From contig JBBHKE010000040.1 in the NCBI GenBank assembly GCA_037447655.1, positions 304,028-368,027 on the forward strand: a stretch of DNA of 64,000 nucleotides, in the 5' to 3' direction. The position numbers were made by a program, and so were the translations under genes. The notes below the pieces were generated by a model. It was not told the origin of the DNA. It made no database searches and saw nothing but the letters and a program-made list of their open reading frames with translations. How positions within the stretch are numbered: the stretch's first letter is position 1; every line of letters starts with the position of its first letter. This DNA is from Zygnema cylindricum (lineage: Eukaryota > Streptophyta > Zygnematophyceae > Zygnematales > Zygnemataceae). This document shows, one piece after another, positions 21,922-32,369 of the stretch.

Positions 21922-23814
21922 CTAAGCAATCACCTTTTGTTGGTTGCTGCTCCAACAGCAAGCGCTATTCCCAACATACAACACATACCCAGAAGTACAC
22001 CTTCTCATCGGAGCATCCCCATAACTGGCATCACTCCAAGTGGTGATGTCAGTACTATCCCCTCCCAAATGCAACCACAAATCTCTTGTTCCTATCAAGT
22101 ACCGCATGACCCTTTTGGCCGCTTCCCAATCTTTCTTCCTAGGATCATTCAGACTCCTACTTAATGCTCCCATAGCTGCTGCAATATCAGGACGAGTACA
22201 GTTCATAAAATAGATCAAACTACCGACAACCTGTCTGTATGGAATAGTTTGCATGAACTTGCTTTCCTCAGGTCCTAACTCATTATCCAAGATCAAGACT
22301 CCCTCTTTTGAGCTCCCCTCATTACCCATCTTTAAGTCCATGGGAGTCGTGCAACTATTTGCTTTATCCATCTGAATTTTTTCAAGAATATTCCCTATTG
22401 CTTCCTTTTGAGTTAGTCTAATTATTTTCTTCTCTCTATCTCTTTCCATCTGAATTCCCAAAATGTACTTTCCCTCTCCCAAGTCCTTCATTTCAAATCT
22501 ACTCTTTAGATCCTTTTTCAGCCTATTAATTTTCACCATTGATTTACTCAAAACAAGCAAATCATCCACATAGATAGCAATGAAAATTATACCTTCCTCA
22601 TCCTCAAATAGATAGATGGAATGATCCGAACTGATTCGGATATATCCCAAACTCGTCAAAAACTCGTCCAACTTCTTGTTCCATTGACGTGGAGCTTGCT
22701 TTAGTCCATAAAGAGACTTTATCAATCTGCACACCTTACTTTCTTCTCCCTTTTCAACAAATCCTTCCGGCTGTCGCATGAAGATCTCTTCTTCTAATTC
22801 CCCGTGTAAGAAAGCGGTTTTGATGTCCATCTGGTGCACTTCCATGTCTTCCGCTGCCGCTAAACTAAGTAGAATCCGGACGGAGGGACATCTAACAACC
22901 GGAGCGAAGGTCTCCTCATAATCGATTCCCTCCTTCTGTGTGAACCCCTTTGCCACTAATCTGGCTTTGTATCGCTCAATGGTGTTATCGGGATTGAGTT
23001 TCAACTTAAATACCCACTTACATCCTATCGGCTTTTTGTCCGGAGGACAATCCACCAACTCCCATGTGTTTGCTTCCATAATGAAAGCCATCAAATCATT
23101 AATGGCTGTCACCCATCTACTACTTTCCTGACTATTAATTGCCTCTGAGTAAGTCTGGGGTTCGCTAAAATGTGACATATTAGTTACCTTGTTGTTCACT
23201 TGCCTCTCTTGAAGTCTCTTGCTACTTCTCTTTCCTCCCTCAAACTCTGATGCTGGGACGGAGGGTAATCTCGGATTTCTCCAAACGACTTCATCTTCTC
23301 CCCTATCCGTGGAGTCCATCTCCGAACGTTCATCATATGTTTCCTGTCTTTCCTCGGGTTGAATTGGAAGTAGTGTCACTAAGAGAGGATCACTCTTGAT
23401 CAGATTTTTCTCTTCCTCTGCAAGGTCAGGCTGAACCGGAGTTCGGTTTGAAGAATCTGAATCTAACTCAATTTCTGATTCAATTCTAATTTTGACCGGT
23501 TTAGTGAACTTAAAGGGATCTATGGACTTTCTTTCGTCCATAACTACCAAGTGTTTCACTAGAATTATGTCTTCTCTTCCGAGATCATAAACCCTATACC
23601 CCTTTACATTTTCATCATACCCAAGTAAGTATCCCGGCTTTCCTCTAGCATCTAGCTTCCAATCAGATTTTTCTGTGTTTAGACTAAACACTTGACTTCC
23701 AAACACCTTTAAGTGTGAAATATCAGGTTTTCTCCCCGTCCATCTTTCATAGGGTGTTTGGCCTTTTACGGCCGAGGTAAGGACTATATTTTTGAGATAG
23801 TTAGCACAATTCAT
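21922..23814 (-). pseudogene. copia-2 reverse transcriptase segment
   Basis: Open for 630 codons. It contains the integrase tail (TPYERWTGRKPDISHLKVFG), an acidic linker, and the RT with MDIKTAFLHGELEEEIFM and the catalytic IYVDDLLVLS. The beginning of RNase H has TWSDASYGD. All RT catalytic Asp residues are present. Close to copia-1 throughout. Confidence 0.93.
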
Positions 23815-24042
23815 AGCCTCTGCCTAAAAACTTTTCCTTATATTTTTATCTGTCAACATACTACGAGCACTATCACTTAATGTCTGATTTAGTCTCTCGG
23901 CTACACCGTTATGTTCTGGATTCTTTGGGACAGTCTTTTGGTGTTGAACCCCTTCCTCTTTCAAGTAATCCTCAAACTCATTAGAAGTGAATTCCCCCCC
24001 ATTATCACTTCTCACTCTCTTTATAGGTGTCTCATGAAGCTT

Positions 24043-25395
24043 TTAACTCCAAGCTTTATACTCTTTAAAATAAGCCGAAGCCTCAGATTTGTTTTTCAAG
24101 AAGTATACTCTAGAGTATTTAGACCAATCATCAGTGATAGTAAGCATAAATCTTTTCCCTCCAACTGATGGCACTTTGGCCGGTCCCCATATGTCAGTGT
24201 GAACCAAATCTAAAACGTTTTCACCCTTATATGATGCGGCTTTTGGAAAAGGCAATCTGTGGGCTTTTACTTGAGCACACCCACTACAATCATCCAAAGT
24301 CTCATTATCTCCAAAGTGTATGCCCTCAACTACACCCATTTTCTTCATTTCCTTCAATCTATCTAGATGCACATGTCCCAATCTTTTATGCCACATCATC
24401 AAATCACTTACACCAGCAAAGTAAACTCCCGTCTTTCCATTACTTAAATTCAGCCTAAACATTCTTTGGCTACCCTTTTCAGCTGTGAAGTACACTTCAT
24501 CCTCATAGCTAGCAACAAAGACTCCCTTTTTAGTACTAGTCTCAAAACCCTTATCATCTAAGACCGACGTAGAGATAAGATTCTTGTTCAACTCTGGGAT
24601 AAAAAGAACATCAGAGAAAGTGACTATGGATGCCTTTCCATCAACTAAGACTCTCAGATCCACAGATCCCACTAAATTGGTGGTGACTATTCTCCCATCC
24701 CCGTACTCTATCTCTACAGTAGGGATCTTTCTCATTTTGGTAAACAATGGTTTTTCTCTACACATATGCATAGAGGCTCCTGAATCAATAATCCATCCTT
24801 CTTCTGGAGCTTCTCTTACTCCACCGAAAGCACACTTTTGCCTCCTTGGAATCTCTAACTCACCTTTCACCTCCTGCTCCTCGTTGAGGAGGAGTTCTCC
24901 ATCGTCCTCATGGGAGTCCTCTCCGATAACTTGTGTTGCCACAAATGCCTTCTTTTTCTTTGCGGCTGGTTTTCCGGCATGTTCTTCCTTCAATCTCAGC
25001 TCTGTCAGTTTAGTACACTCCGCCATGTAATGTCCCGGCTTCTTACAAAAGTGACAAAGCCCCTTCGGAGGCCTCGATCCAGATCCTTCCGATTGATTTT
25101 CTCTTCCTCCTCCACCAAAGTTTCCATAAGGTTTCTTGGAATCCTTATCTCCCCAATTAGTTCCTGCAGCCAACGCCTGAACACTCCTTCCTCCTCTTCG
25201 AACCTCAATTGTGTTTTCCCGAACCAAAATCATTCCCACAACGGAGTTCCTGATCCATCGATGATCTGGCAAGTCCTGAACCCTGTTAACAATGTTTTCG
25301 TAATCATCTGGGATTTTCATCAACAAAGTATTCACCTTCTCTTTCTCGGTCTCCCTTTTCCCTGCACTCTCCAACTCCTTAAATAACCCGGCCAA
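24043..25395 (-). pseudogene. copia-2 gag C-terminus, protease and integrase segment
   Basis: Open for 450 codons: capsid end, knuckle CHFCKKPGHYMAEC (about residues 118-131), protease DSGAS, integrase HKRLGHVHLDRLK...CSGCAQ and VHTDIWGPAK. It ends at a TAA that replaces the Glu of the WSEKLH block seen in copia-1. Confidence 0.93.
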
Positions 25396-25933
25396 GTCAT
25401 TTACAAAAATCTAACATCTTTCCCCCTTTGTACACATATGCTTGTACCTTTTGACCTGCCAGCTTCTGCTGTTGAATCGTACCACTCTTGTAAATGCTGA
25501 CAAGAGCCTCCCACAACTCGTTTGCCCTGTCCACATAAAGATGAGGTGTAGCCACTGCTTGGGTGAGACGCCCGATAATAAAATGAGTCGCAACGGTATT
25601 GTTGAAATCCCAGATTACACTATCATTTTCCTCGGTTTTTTGAACATCTGCTCCCAAAACCGATCCAGTAGGCATCGGTGTGAGTTTCTCCTTCCCCTTC
25701 TGCTTCCCTATGTCCGACACGATGCTTTCTCCAACATCCTCTTCCACCTCTGCCCCCGCAGATCCTCATGTGAACCGAGATCCTTCAAATCCTGGTGGAA
25801 CTCCCAATTTTGCGGATGGCCGACGCACACGACCACTCACAATGCCCCATAGTCGTTTTTCAACCAGTGCACCCCTTATCATGGTTTCCCACTAAATGAA
25901 CCCTGTTCCATTAAAAATGGGTACCCTAGAGGG

Positions 25934-25946
25934 TGGGCCCATAACC
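25934..25946 (-). other. primer-binding site for half initiator tRNA-Met (copia-2)
   Basis: GGTTATGGGCCCA on the minus strand, directly after the 5' LTR end TTTCA, identical to the site in copia-1. Confidence 0.8.
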
Positions 25947-27058
25947 TGAAATTTTGTGACCTCCATTGGTCCACAAAATGTCCAGCTTATATGAAGCCTC
26001 TAGGATAATATTTGCAGTTTTGACTTTGGCAATGAATAAGTGACACCCTGGCACGCAAAAACTTTGACCAACTACAACCTTGTGTAGCCTGGACTCCCCT
26101 GAGTCCGCAGCAAAAAGAATCAGTGAATTTGCTCACTTGAGCATTAAGTTATGGCTGTTCAAAGACAGCATATTTATACAGATGGCCTCTGGGAGAGAGG
26201 ACTTTCAAAATTTTGTCTAAGTCTTGAAAACCTCACTAATAGCTACTCTGAACCAATCAAAATAAAGTACTCTAATTGTTGTACATACATAGTACACCAG
26301 CCGCCGTACTTTACGCACAGATATATTCGGCACCACTCACGTTCTACCACGTGGCTAATAGGTCAATGTCATTCTGTCCCTTTTCTCTTCCGGCATCCTA
26401 TAGGATGATGCCACGTGTCATTTCCTCCCATTTCGCCGAGCTGCTTCCAGATAATTGTTCCGGCATACCGGCACTCACGCGTGCCGTCCGTTGTTTTTCG
26501 ACGATCAATTTCACGCGTTCGATCTGACGGCGCGCCGAATAAATTTTGACCATTGAAAATCACCGGTCAATATTCCGTATTGACCGTTGAATGTCGACGG
26601 TCAACATTCCGTGTAAACCGTTTGAAATTCCTTCTTCCTTTGCGAGTCGTCGATCGCGACATTTAATTTCGTCCTTCGAAATCAAATATTTGTTTCGTTT
26701 ATTTTGTGAGGTACTGCATTTCGTGCGGTACCACACGTTTCATGTTTCGTTTCGTTACGTAAGTCGTTACAAGGATTATGTCTTTCTGTCATATTTAAAT
26801 ACTTACCAAATATATTGCGTGTAACGTTTCATCAATACCTAACGGACAAGGCGTGAAACAATTCGTACGGCCTTCGTCCAGAGGTTTCAAGATCAAATCC
26901 TGTCTGGGTAACATAGCTTTTGCATGAGCCTTGTCTTCTGCCCATCGTCTCATCTGCCCGAAGCAGCCATGGTTTCCCGTCAATTCTCAGTGACTACGAC
27001 AAGTGGGAGCTGCAGGATCCTTTAAAAAAGATAGAATATAAAAAATCACTTTTCAACA
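25947..27058 (-). repeat. copia-2 5' LTR (1112 bp)
   Basis: Starts TGTTGAAAAGTG (minus) and ends ATTTCA before the primer-binding site. It contains the gag ATG (25966). Confidence 0.95.
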
Positions 27059-27063
27059 TTGTT

Positions 27064-27680
27064 CACTTTTAAGAAAACTGGATTTTGACAATTTTCCTTA
27101 TAGTTTTGTTTTATTAACCTTTCCAACACTTTCCTTAAATGAATTACATGTTGTTCCTTAGATTCATTGTAAATTAGAATATCGTATATAAACACTTAAA
27201 CAAACTCATCCATATAATCAAAAAATGTTTTGTTCATTAAACTTTGATAACTAGGTGGTGAATTCGTCAAACTAAATGGCATTACTATCCATTCAAAATG
27301 ACCGACTCTAGTTTTAAAAGCAGTTTTATCAACATCTTCAGTTTTAATTGGCACCTGATTAAAGCCACTACGCAGATCAATCAAAGAATATAATTTAGCA
27401 CCTTTCAAACGTCTATCAAATCAGAAATTAAAGGTAACGGATTCTTATCCTTCACCATAATCTTGTTCAGACTACGGTAGTCGACACACATTCTCAACGT
27501 TCCGTTTTTTTTTACGAAGAGAACTGGTGCTCCGTTTGGTAATTTGCTGGGCTGAATATGTCCTTTCTTCAGAGATTCCTTGATCTGTTTCTTTAACTCC
27601 TCCAGCTCAAAAAAACTATGCTTATAAATCCCCGTGACATGAGGATTACATCCAGGTTCAAGGTTAATAACATGTTCCAC
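27064..27680 (-). pseudogene. gypsy reverse transcriptase, N-terminal part
   Basis: RT blocks run in order: [40 protein letters not shown] (joined in the DNA), LYSLIDLRSGFNQVPIK with the first catalytic Asp, and TAFKTRVGHFEWIVMPFSL. The second catalytic motif, around 27170-27195, reads VFIYDILIY where the family has V-Y-I-D-D-I, so one Asp of the pair is Tyr. A stop after DEFV and a frame change near 27405 also break it. It ends at the copia-2 insertion point. Confidence 0.9.
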
Positions 27681-27866
27681 ATCTCGGGAAGGTGGCCTCC
27701 CTGAGGGTAAGTCACTTAGGAAAACATCTCTAAATTAAAAAATGAAATCTTTCATAGCAGCATCAGATGTATAAATGTCAGTTACAAAATCAAATTTTGG
27801 TTTTTCATGATTTTTAGTGGTGTCTTATTTAGAAATGGCATCAATGTTAGTGTTTTCTCCCCCCCT

Positions 27867-28345
27867 TTAATCAGTAACTGCCTTAGTTACTAATAACAAG
27901 AAAACATAATTTGTTTTATCTTTTAAATGCTTTTTAAATTGTTTGGCAGAAATCAAGCCTTCCATTCCCAATTTGGTTATGTTATTTATATGATTTCTAT
28001 GCAACTTCTTCGAAGGTAATGCCTGCAAAACCTTCCAACCTATTTCAGACTTCACTCTCAAGGTGTTAGTTTCCCAATTAATTTGGGGGTTATGTTCAGT
28101 TAACCAAGGCTTTCCCAGTATTAGCTCCTCACTGCCTAGATTCATTATTTTACACACAACTTTCATTTTATGACCCTCGATATCAACTTCTATTGTGTCA
28201 GTTTGTAAATCTAATGTGGACTTATAACCATTTGCCACTTGAACATGCAAAGGTTTTTCCTTTATGACAGAAGGAATTTTAATGTGTAGCACCTGAATGT
28301 ACTATAACTCTCAGTGATTTCTCTTCCACTAAAGACCCAAATCTG
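27867..28345 (-). pseudogene. gypsy aspartic protease
   Basis: Upstream at about 28300-28320 the active-site turn reads VHSGATH, with His in place of the catalytic Asp of D-S-G-A-T, and a stop follows. The C-terminal signature ELILGKPWLTEHNPQINWET (about 28095-28155) is typical of gypsy proteases. The domain is inactive. Confidence 0.8.
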
Positions 28346-28374
28346 ATCAAACTGTGTTAGGTGTCATCGCTACT

Positions 28375-29302
28375 TTACTGTCTAAACATATGTTTGTTGT
28401 TAAGAGTTTCATCAGAAGGATTGTTCAAACTATGGAGTGTAGCTAGCATCATAATAAATTGAGCTATCCTAGCCTTTCCATTCATTAGATTGCCCTCCAG
28501 CATTAACTCTTTAACTTGTGGATCTGGTTGACTCAACTGAGAACTTTCAGCTAGTCCTTTCCGTTTTTCTACCTCTTGGGCTTCCTGCTCAGCTAGGTGT
28601 AATGCAATATCTTCCTGAAGACCTTCATTGGCATCAGCTTTTTTAAGAGATCCTTTATCTTTACAGTCTTTAGCGTAATGATACGGACCTCCGCATTTAA
28701 AACAAGTGACTTTCTTTTTCGGTTCTGTGCACTCCCTACTGAAATGACCTTCCTCTCCACAAATATAACAGTTAGTTTTCTTGAGTTGTGCACTCCCTAC
28801 TGAAATGACCTTCCTCTCCACAAATATAACAGTTAGTTTTCTTGAGTTGTGCACACTCAGATGCCCTATGACCTCTTTTCTGACAAATAGTGCATGTGGG
28901 AATGCTTAGATTGGGTTTCTCAGCATTAATACTTGGTTTCCCTCTATTGTGAAATTTGTTTATTGTATTAATACTCTGTCCTCCTCTCTGATTTCCCCTG
29001 AAGAGATCCTTCCTATTCACCAGACGAGCATTCAGACTCTCTTCCTCAAACTCCTCTTCACGCAACTCTGATACTTCATTGAAATTTCCCCTGAGTGGTC
29101 GAGTTTCACAATCATACCCTAATTGATCCTCTAATTCCAATGCCTTATCTTGTAATTCTTTCAAATTAATAATTTTTCGATGTTTTATTTCTGAAATTAG
29201 TATAGGATTCAGATAATTCAAAAGATGCAACTTAGCCATTTCATTAGTCAAACATATGACATGAATGGTAGATGAGTCAAATTCCACAATATAATCTTTC
29301 AC
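28375..29302 (-). pseudogene. gypsy gag with duplicated zinc knuckle
   Basis: The knuckles are CTICQKRGHRASEC, CYICGEEGHFSREC (present twice in DNA because of a 63-base tandem duplication at about 28728-28853) and CFKCGGPYHYAKDC. All follow C-x2-C-x4-H-x4-C. The duplication creates a frame break (29302-28772 and 28854-28375 are in different frames), so the third knuckle is separated. Confidence 0.88.
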
Positions 29303-29339
29303 ATATCTAGTGTGCTTACAGTTAAGTCATTTTTTTTCC

Positions 29340-29696
29340 ATTCTGGATTTATAAGTGACTAACAAAAAACCCGATTTGATCGCGGTCTTAAAAGCTTCCC
29401 AATCGGTATTATGAGTAATCAAATTAGACCTCTTTTTAGTGTAATACCAAATCTGAGCATCCCGATTTGATCGCGGTCTTAAAAGCTTCCCAATCAGCAT
29501 TATGAGTAATCAAATTAGACCTTCTTTGAGTGTAATACCAAATCTGAGCATCACTTTTCAGACAGCTAACAGCAAAAGAAGTGTAATCATCACGATCACA
29601 ATTTATAGATTCCAAATAATACTCGATATGAAAAATCCAAGCATCTAACTCATCAATCTTCTTACCATCAAAGGATGGTGCTTCACTGATAGACAA
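29340..29696 (-). pseudogene. gypsy gag, N-terminal capsid-like part with 91-bp tandem duplication
   Basis: SISEAPSFDGKKIDELDAWI followed by FHIEYYLESINCD is a gypsy gag start. A direct duplication of about 91 bases (29369-29459 and 29460-29550, starting 'cccgatttgatcgcggtc') disrupts it. A preceding Lys-rich coiled-coil-like ORF (29708-30049) may be the true N-terminus of gag; this is uncertain. Confidence 0.75.
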
Positions 29697-30049
29697 TTTC
29701 AGATCACCTATCTTCTTAGGTCTATCATGATCATCTTCCCTAAAACTGGCATTTCTCTTCTATTCTCACCCTTTTGGTCATTCACAATATTTCTGGTGTG
29801 AATTAAATTAATTAGCTCATCCAATTTTTGATTTGAAACATTCCCATTTTTCTTAACATCCTTCAATTCAATCTTCAATTCAAAAATTGTTTCATCCACA
29901 ACAACAATTTTTTTATTAAATCTTTTGACCAATTTCATAGTACGCTTCTTCAAAACAATCAAAGCATTTTCCATTTCACGTTTCCATGCAGAATTTACCA
30001 TTATCACACAATGAAACCAAGCAATAAAAGGTAGAGTACAATTATCCAA

Positions 30050-30708
30050 AAGAGTTTGGAGCAGATTTGAAGTCCTTAGATTTCTCCAATCTAAGACTTC
30101 CTTTCCTTAACAAATCCTTTGAAAGATATCAAAATCTGAGAAATCAAATAAACATTAAAAGTAAGCAACAACAAATTAAAAGCTCTCGAAGGTGAAATCC
30201 CACAACAAATTTTACAACAGCAAAATAAAAAGCAATCAAAGGTAACAATTTAGGGTTTGAAAAGTTTTAAGTCATTTCTGGATTCCTTTGCTATTGAAGG
30301 AGTAAAGTGCTCCACCTTCTTTCTCCAGTATTAGCAAATTTCCCATTTCCCACTACATCAGGATCTTTTGTTCTCTAATCCTCACATCCTTACCCTTCAT
30401 GGCTTCAAGCCCTCCCTCTACACATGAATTATAGTTAGGGGAAGGCAAATTTGTTTGGCCTCTAGGTAATTGGAGTGAGTTTCAGCGGTGGCTACACTGC
30501 CCACCCCGCTTTAGTCTTTAGGACCTGAGCACGCCCCACATCTAACCAGCGACCGCTGGCAGTGTGATCATTCATTTTCCCTCCAATGCCCTACCACTTC
30601 ACATTGTGGTTCTACCGACACAGGTTAGAGCACCCTCACCGGTCACGGCAGTCGATTTTCGGGTGAGCAAACTTCTCATTGGTTTGTAACCAAAGCTCCG
30701 ATACTATA
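30050..30708 (-). other. gypsy 5' leader and primer-binding site
   Basis: The untranslated leader lies between the 5' LTR and gag. The first bases after the LTR on the minus strand read TAGTATCGGAGC, close to TGGTATCAGAGC, the common complement of the initiator tRNA-Met 3' end. This element therefore uses ordinary 3'-end priming, unlike the two copia elements. No ORF is supported. Confidence 0.6.
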
Positions 30709-31649
30709 CGTAATAGGATTTCTAACCTCTCAAAATATCCCATTCCTTCAATCAATTTCAACCACACATTCCACACAGTAGAAAATTACACATTCACATT
30801 GGAAAGCACTCACTTAAAGAAATAAACTAGCTTGGTCTCTTGCCCTCTTGGCTCAACCCTTCTTAATAAAGTATTTGCACTGCTCTCCACTCTTAAATAA
30901 TTCTATCTCTTAACTACTAAAACACTACTTAGTTTGTAAGAGATTTAGTGCCAAAATGCCAATGCTCCAATTTGGTTTTAATCGCTCATGACCAAGATTA
31001 GTAAGAATTTCCACAAACTTTTCCAAAAGAAAAGATGTTTACTTTCCCTTAGACTCCACTATTTATCCATCATCTCTCTGGACTAGCCAGGCCAGAGTCA
31101 ACGCTCCGTTGAACAGGTTTTTCCTGGGCCAATCATTGATCAGCAAGGACTTAGACTGCCCAATGCAAAAACGTGTGAAATCTCTTACTAACTACGTAGC
31201 ATTTCTAACCAATCAAACGCTACGTTTCACGGCGTAACATTTACGTGCAAAAGTGCGCGCCAAACGAAACGAGACTTCGCACGAACGTGCGTCGCAAATT
31301 TCGCACGCGAAACTTCCTACGAAATTCTATAAAGTGAAGGTGATGTTACGTACAAAAAGTTGTACGAAACGAACAATCGTGCATACCAAACGAAATATTG
31401 ATTTCGTTTGGTACTTTATTAACGTACGCCTTAAATTCCGCGGTTAGTTTGACCCTTAACTCGTAACAATGAAAATCTTATCGTTATTTTGACCTCGCGC
31501 TGTCGTCTGAATACACCAACACTGTATCATTTAAAATACAACCCCAAATTGTGTGATTCTTTCGCGGACGTCTATCAAATTCAAAACTTTATTTTCGTAA
31601 CACTTAAATACCCATTTACTAACAAGTTCGATCCGCTATTACTGTTACA
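30709..31649 (-). repeat. gypsy 5' LTR (941 bp)
   Basis: Pairs with 17785-18764. It is followed at 31650-31654 by the target repeat GAAAC. The terminal dinucleotide next to the primer-binding site is CG instead of CA, a later change. Confidence 0.9.
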
Positions 31650-31780
31650 GAAACCTACGAGTATGAAAAGCTACGGATGTCAATTTCGTGCCCCGTAAAT
31701 CTCAACTGGCGCTATTTGTTGATTATTTCCTCCGAATCTTTTTCCACAAGTAGATCGTTTAACTAGGATCGCCTTTGAAC

Positions 31781-32225
31781 CATAGTTAAAAAGTAGGTGT
31801 TTTTATGGTAGGCCTTTGGTCGGCGCCTTTATCGTAAGTTGTGTTATGGGCTTTTCATGTGATATTCTTAGATCAGTACTTTGATCAGCGAGCGTCCGAT
31901 CGGTGGAATCTGATTGTGTAAATAAAAAAAATTGGTCCGAATGTTTGTATTGGTCCAATTTTTGGAAAGCATAGTTCAAAAGTAGGTCAAAGTAGGCCCA
32001 TACAATATGCCTATTGTATGTAAAACATACAATATGACCTTAAGACCCATATTGTATTCGGACCTATTCGGACCAATTAAAACATTCGGACCAAAAAAAT
32101 TTATTCACACCGTCAGATTCGGACGATCGGGCGGTCACTGATCAAAGTAGCGATCTAAGAATATCACATGAAAAGCCCATAACACAACTTACGATAACCA
32201 TAAAAACGCCTACTTTTGAACTATG
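31781..32225. mobile_element. fold-back MITE pair, hAT-like
   Basis: The element starts CATAGTTAAAAAGTAGG and ends CCTACTTTTGAACTATG (terminal inverted repeats). Flanks are CTTTGAAC (31773) and GTTTGAAC (32226), an 8-base repeat with one change. Inside, a second full terminus begins at 31971, so it consists of an inverted partial copy (31781-31970) joined head-to-head to a complete copy (31971-32225). A third, short partial copy starts at 32234. The complete copy matches 49966-50271. Confidence 0.8.
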
Positions 32226-32296
32226 GTTTGAACCATAGTTCAAAAGTAGGTGAAAAGCCTTTAACACAACTTACGATAGGACTTACGTCCGCGTTC

Positions 32297-32366
32297 TTTT
32301 TTTTTTCCGGGATTTTTTTTCCGGGATTTTTTTTCCGGGATTTTTTTTCCGGGATTTTTTTTCCGT
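32297..32366. repeat. short tandem repeat, CCGGGATTTTTTTT unit
   Basis: Four to five copies of a 16-base unit (CCGGGA followed by a T-run). Confidence 0.9.
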
Positions 32367-32369
32367 GGA

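Larger units (their letters stand above)
21600..25966 (-). pseudogene. copia-2 gag-pol polyprotein (broken)
   Basis: The ATG at 25966 is in the 5' LTR as in copia-1. Stops interrupt gag upstream of 25747. An extra base in an A-run near 25396 shifts the frame after MLDFCK. Downstream come an intact zinc knuckle (CHFCKKPGHYMAEC), an intact protease signature (IIDSGASMH) and the integrase finger and core. Nonsense changes follow at about 24040 (E to stop), 23821 (W to stop) and 21920 (Q to stop), plus one more after SCSAVK. RNase H continues to about 21662 with DNQAAIAIAANPKHHF. It is dead by point damage only; no large deletion is seen. Confidence 0.92.
20408..27058 (-). mobile_element. Ty1/copia retrotransposon 2 (complete length, inactive), nested in the gypsy element
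   Basis: LTRs at 25947-27058 (5', 1112 bp) and 20408-21565 (3', 1158 bp) are nearly identical apart from a 46-base tandem duplication in the 3' copy. TTGTT flanks the element (20403-20407 and 27059-27063). It has the same primer-binding site, polypurine tract and protein blocks as copia-1, so both belong to one family. The coding region contains one frameshift and several stops, but the RT segment is open for 630 codons. Reading of the gypsy pol resumes across the site, which proves the nesting. Confidence 0.96.
17785..31649 (-). mobile_element. Ty3/gypsy chromovirus-type relic, host of copia-2
   Basis: LTRs lie at 17785-18764 (3' LTR, 980 bp) and 30709-31649 (5' LTR, 941 bp); read on the minus strand they start TGTAACAG and end with ATTACA (ATTACG in the 5' copy). 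A 5-base target repeat GAAAC follows the upper LTR (31650-31654), and AAAAC precedes the lower one (17780-17784). Inside, on the minus strand, are gag with zinc knuckles, protease, RT, a remnant of RNase H, integrase and a chromodomain-like end: the gypsy order. Copia-2 (20408-27058) splits the RT/RNase H region. The element is dead: protease, RT and integrase catalytic residues are changed and part of RNase H plus the integrase finger is deleted near 20000-20050. Confidence 0.92.

Noticed and set aside
24584-25386. Plus-strand open frames of about 150 codons over the copia-2 gag/protease
   Set aside because: They are mirror frames of the minus-strand gag-pol and have no domain content.
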